DNA of 32,372 nucleotides. It comes from an uncultured Clostridia bacterium (GTDB taxonomy: Bacteria; Bacillota; Clostridia; Christensenellales; Borkfalkiaceae). The translations under genes and the position numbers were made by a program. The stretch spans positions 1 to 32,372 of the forward strand of contig CAKQME010000019.1 in NCBI GenBank assembly GCA_934254815.1. Direction: 5' to 3'. Positions 31,260 through 32,372 of the stretch are shown here, in pieces; positions within the stretch are counted from its first letter, which is position 1; each line of letters begins with the position of its first letter. The notes under the pieces are model-generated. The model was given only the letters and a program-made list of their open reading frames with translations, ran no database searches and had not been told where the DNA came from.

Positions 31260-31287
31260 AATATAACAAACAAGGCTTATTTGTCAA
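31260..31287 (-). promoter_or_regulatory. Promoter of pyrG-glnN
   Basis: On the minus strand, TTGACA (31282-31287) and TATATT (31260-31265), 16 bp apart, giving a leader of about 185 nt. Confidence 0.75.
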
Positions 31288-31372
31288 GCGCATTTTTACA
31301 CTTTTTCAAAAAAATTTTCGGCTTAAAAATTTTACACTTTCTTTCGTCAGAATTGTATTTTATTTTGCAACA

Positions 31373-31478
31373 GTGGGATATTTCGCTTACGCTCAATATG
31401 ACATATAAATTAGATATTGACAATATGACATACTTATTTTATGTTTTCTGTCATTCTGAGTGAAACGAAGAATCCCAC
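31373..31478. repeat. Dispersed hairpin repeat, reverse orientation
   Basis: The B half (31373-31403) and A half (31449-31478), both reverse-complemented relative to the copies at 22-157 and 13550-13950. Confidence 0.85.
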
Positions 31479-31545
31479 CGAACAAGCGATTACCCTTTCT
31501 ACAGTTGAATTTCGGATAAATCGCCCGAAAACAGACAGTAAAATA

Positions 31546-31573
31546 TTGACATTAAAAAAAACGGGTATATAAT
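31546..31573 (+). promoter_or_regulatory. Promoter of the leader peptide/membrane protein operon
   Basis: TTGACA (31546-31551) and TATAAT (31568-31573), 16 bp apart; both hexamers are consensus. Confidence 0.85.
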
Positions 31574-31613
31574 ACGCCTGCGCCTTGAAAAAATATCGGA
31601 CGGAGGTGAGATT

Positions 31614-31697
31614 TTGAAAGGAATATATTTCTTGGCAGATAACCGAAAAATATTCGCCGTAAGGTTTACCGAGCCTGTTCCCGACGAATTGTTCTGA
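31614..31697 (+). CDS. 27-aa leader-like peptide
   Basis: A TTG start with a near-perfect ribosome site GGAGGTGA (31602-31609), and a consensus promoter 40 bp upstream. The peptide starts (TTG read as Met) MKGIYFLADNRKIFAVRF and ends VPDELF, with no repeated amino acid of the kind that marks amino-acid attenuators. Its stop TGA abuts a hairpin (31698-31714) that holds the ribosome site of the next gene, so translation of this peptide may control it. No family recognised. Confidence 0.6.
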   Translation: MKGIYFLADNRKIFAVRFTEPVPDELF

Positions 31698-31714
31698 GCC
31701 GTCCGAAAGGCGGT
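31698..31714 (+). promoter_or_regulatory. Hairpin over the next ribosome site
   Basis: CCG and CC pair with GG and CGG around a GAAA loop with one bulged T. The 3' arm GGCGGTG is the Shine-Dalgarno of the gene at 31721. A ribosome stopping at 31697 would melt it. Confidence 0.5.
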
Positions 31715-31720
31715 GAAACA

Positions 31721-32188
31721 ATGGATAGCAACGTTATAGCCGATATAATGTTCGGTTACGGTATAGAACAGTTCGTAATAGGCGCGATAGTAAGCCTTGC
31801 CGTAATGCCGATAAAGCGGAAATTCAAACTCGATTTAAGGCGGGAACTTATAGTAAGAATAATAATTTCCCTTGCGTTTTCGTCTTTGCTTGCGGGCATA
31901 TTGTCCAAAGAATACGCATGGGCTGCGGCGACGGTTTCGGGGTCTTTGGGGTTGTCTTACGTTATAAGCAATCTTGCAGGCAAAAAGAAAAGCCCTACTG
32001 CGGAACAGTTAATCAAATCGATTGCGCCCGATTTGACTACCGAACAGATAAAAGCGGCGTTAAAGAACAAATTCACACAAGAAGAAATACGGGGAGCGTT
32101 GACCGAACTTCTCGGCGGGCGCGCGCCCGAAAGCGAAATAGAATTTTTAGCGGGAATAATAACCGCTTTAAAGACTTTCGGTTATTAA
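31721..32188 (+). CDS. Small membrane protein of unknown function
   Basis: A 155-aa protein. Hydrophobic segments at about 10-30, 45-62 and 66-86 suggest two or three membrane passes, with a basic loop KRKFKLDLRRE between the first two. A soluble C-terminal part (about 88-155) is helical and polar (TTEQIKAALKNKFTQEEIRGAL). Size and shape recall small holin-like proteins, but no phage genes are near and I do not assign it. It follows the 27-aa peptide gene by 23 bp and has its own terminator. Confidence 0.7.
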   Translation: MDSNVIADIMFGYGIEQFVIGAIVSLAVMPIKRKFKLDLRRELIVRIIISLAFSSLLAGILSKEYAWAAATVSGSLGLSYVISNLAGKKKSPTAEQLIKSIAPDLTTEQIKAALKNKFTQEEIRGALTELLGGRAPESEIEFLAGIITALKTFGY

Positions 32189-32191
32189 GAA

Positions 32192-32228
32192 AAGCGGGCA
32201 GGTTTTACGACCTGCCCGCTTATTTTAT
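32192..32228 (+). terminator. Terminator of the small membrane protein operon
   Basis: An 11-bp stem AAGCGGGCAGG/CCTGCCCGCTT with an 8-nt loop, then ATTTTATT. Confidence 0.85.
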
Positions 32229-32279
32229 TACAGCATATCGTTTTTTGCCATTACCGCTCAACACAGCCGCACTTATTCG

Positions 32280-32359
32280 GTGGGATTCTTCGTTTCACTC
32301 AGAATGACATGCTTTGTTTGATTTTTCTTGTCTTATTGAGCGTAAGCGAAATATCCCAT
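32280..32359. repeat. Dispersed hairpin repeat at the window's right end
   Basis: The A half (32280-32309) and B half (32329-32359, with TCTTATT in place of TCATATT), in the same orientation as the first copy. Confidence 0.85.
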
Positions 32360-32372
32360 CATGCAAGAAGTC

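Noticed and set aside
31721..32188. Calling the 155-aa membrane protein a phage holin
   Set aside because: No endolysin or other phage gene nearby, and the C-terminal domain is longer than in usual holins; left as unknown.

Overview
The window looks like chromosome from an uncultured, anaerobic gut Clostridia (Bacillota). Signs are a T-box leader before thrS, a type III glutamine synthetase, a flavo-diiron protein beside a DtxR-type regulator, strong AGGAGG-type ribosome sites, and secreted proteins like those of Christensenellales/Borkfalkia-type genomes. The genus is an inference, not something the sequence proves.

Layout. 1-231: dispersed hairpin repeats. 232-4224 (minus): a tight four-gene operon of GT4 glycosyltransferase, HPr-kinase-like protein, Ser/His signal-peptidase-like protease and ABC exporter, resembling the accessory genes of peptide natural-product clusters but with no precursor gene seen. 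4300-6503 (plus): promoter, T-box (specifier ACC) and thrS. 6614-9163 (minus): a fused ATPase/FtsX-type permease. 9366-13508 (plus): a small Cys-rich protein, then a MarR regulator with a palindromic operator on its promoter, then a heterodimeric ABC exporter. 13509-14023: four tandem copies of the hairpin repeat. 14024-18575 (minus): a six-gene operon (DUF4177-like, membrane protein, DtxR/MntR, flavo-diiron protein, ParB, DUF2156-GNAT fusion).

18753-23113 is the most unusual part. A tRNA-Arg(CCU) gene is split in its anticodon arm by a 4.3-kb insertion bounded by an 11-bp direct repeat. The two halves rejoin on paper into a perfect cloverleaf. The insertion carries a second, intact tRNA-Arg(CCU), a broken replication-initiator-like gene, an XRE repressor with recognisable operators, a hipBA toxin-antitoxin pair, and a CoiA-like protein with a frameshift in its C-terminal zinc ribbon. 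Integrase-type arm repeats lie at both ends, but there is no integrase gene.

23125-23372: two 129-bp tandem repeats. 23629-26132 (minus): a large secreted lectin-like protein whose stop codon overlaps the start of a 38-aa acidic peptide gene. 26465-27295 (plus): an unknown membrane protein. 27382-31069 (minus): pyrG-glnN operon, with a probable attenuator in the pyrG leader. 31546-32221 (plus): promoter, a 27-aa leader-like peptide, a hairpin over the next ribosome site, and a small membrane protein. The window ends in another hairpin repeat.
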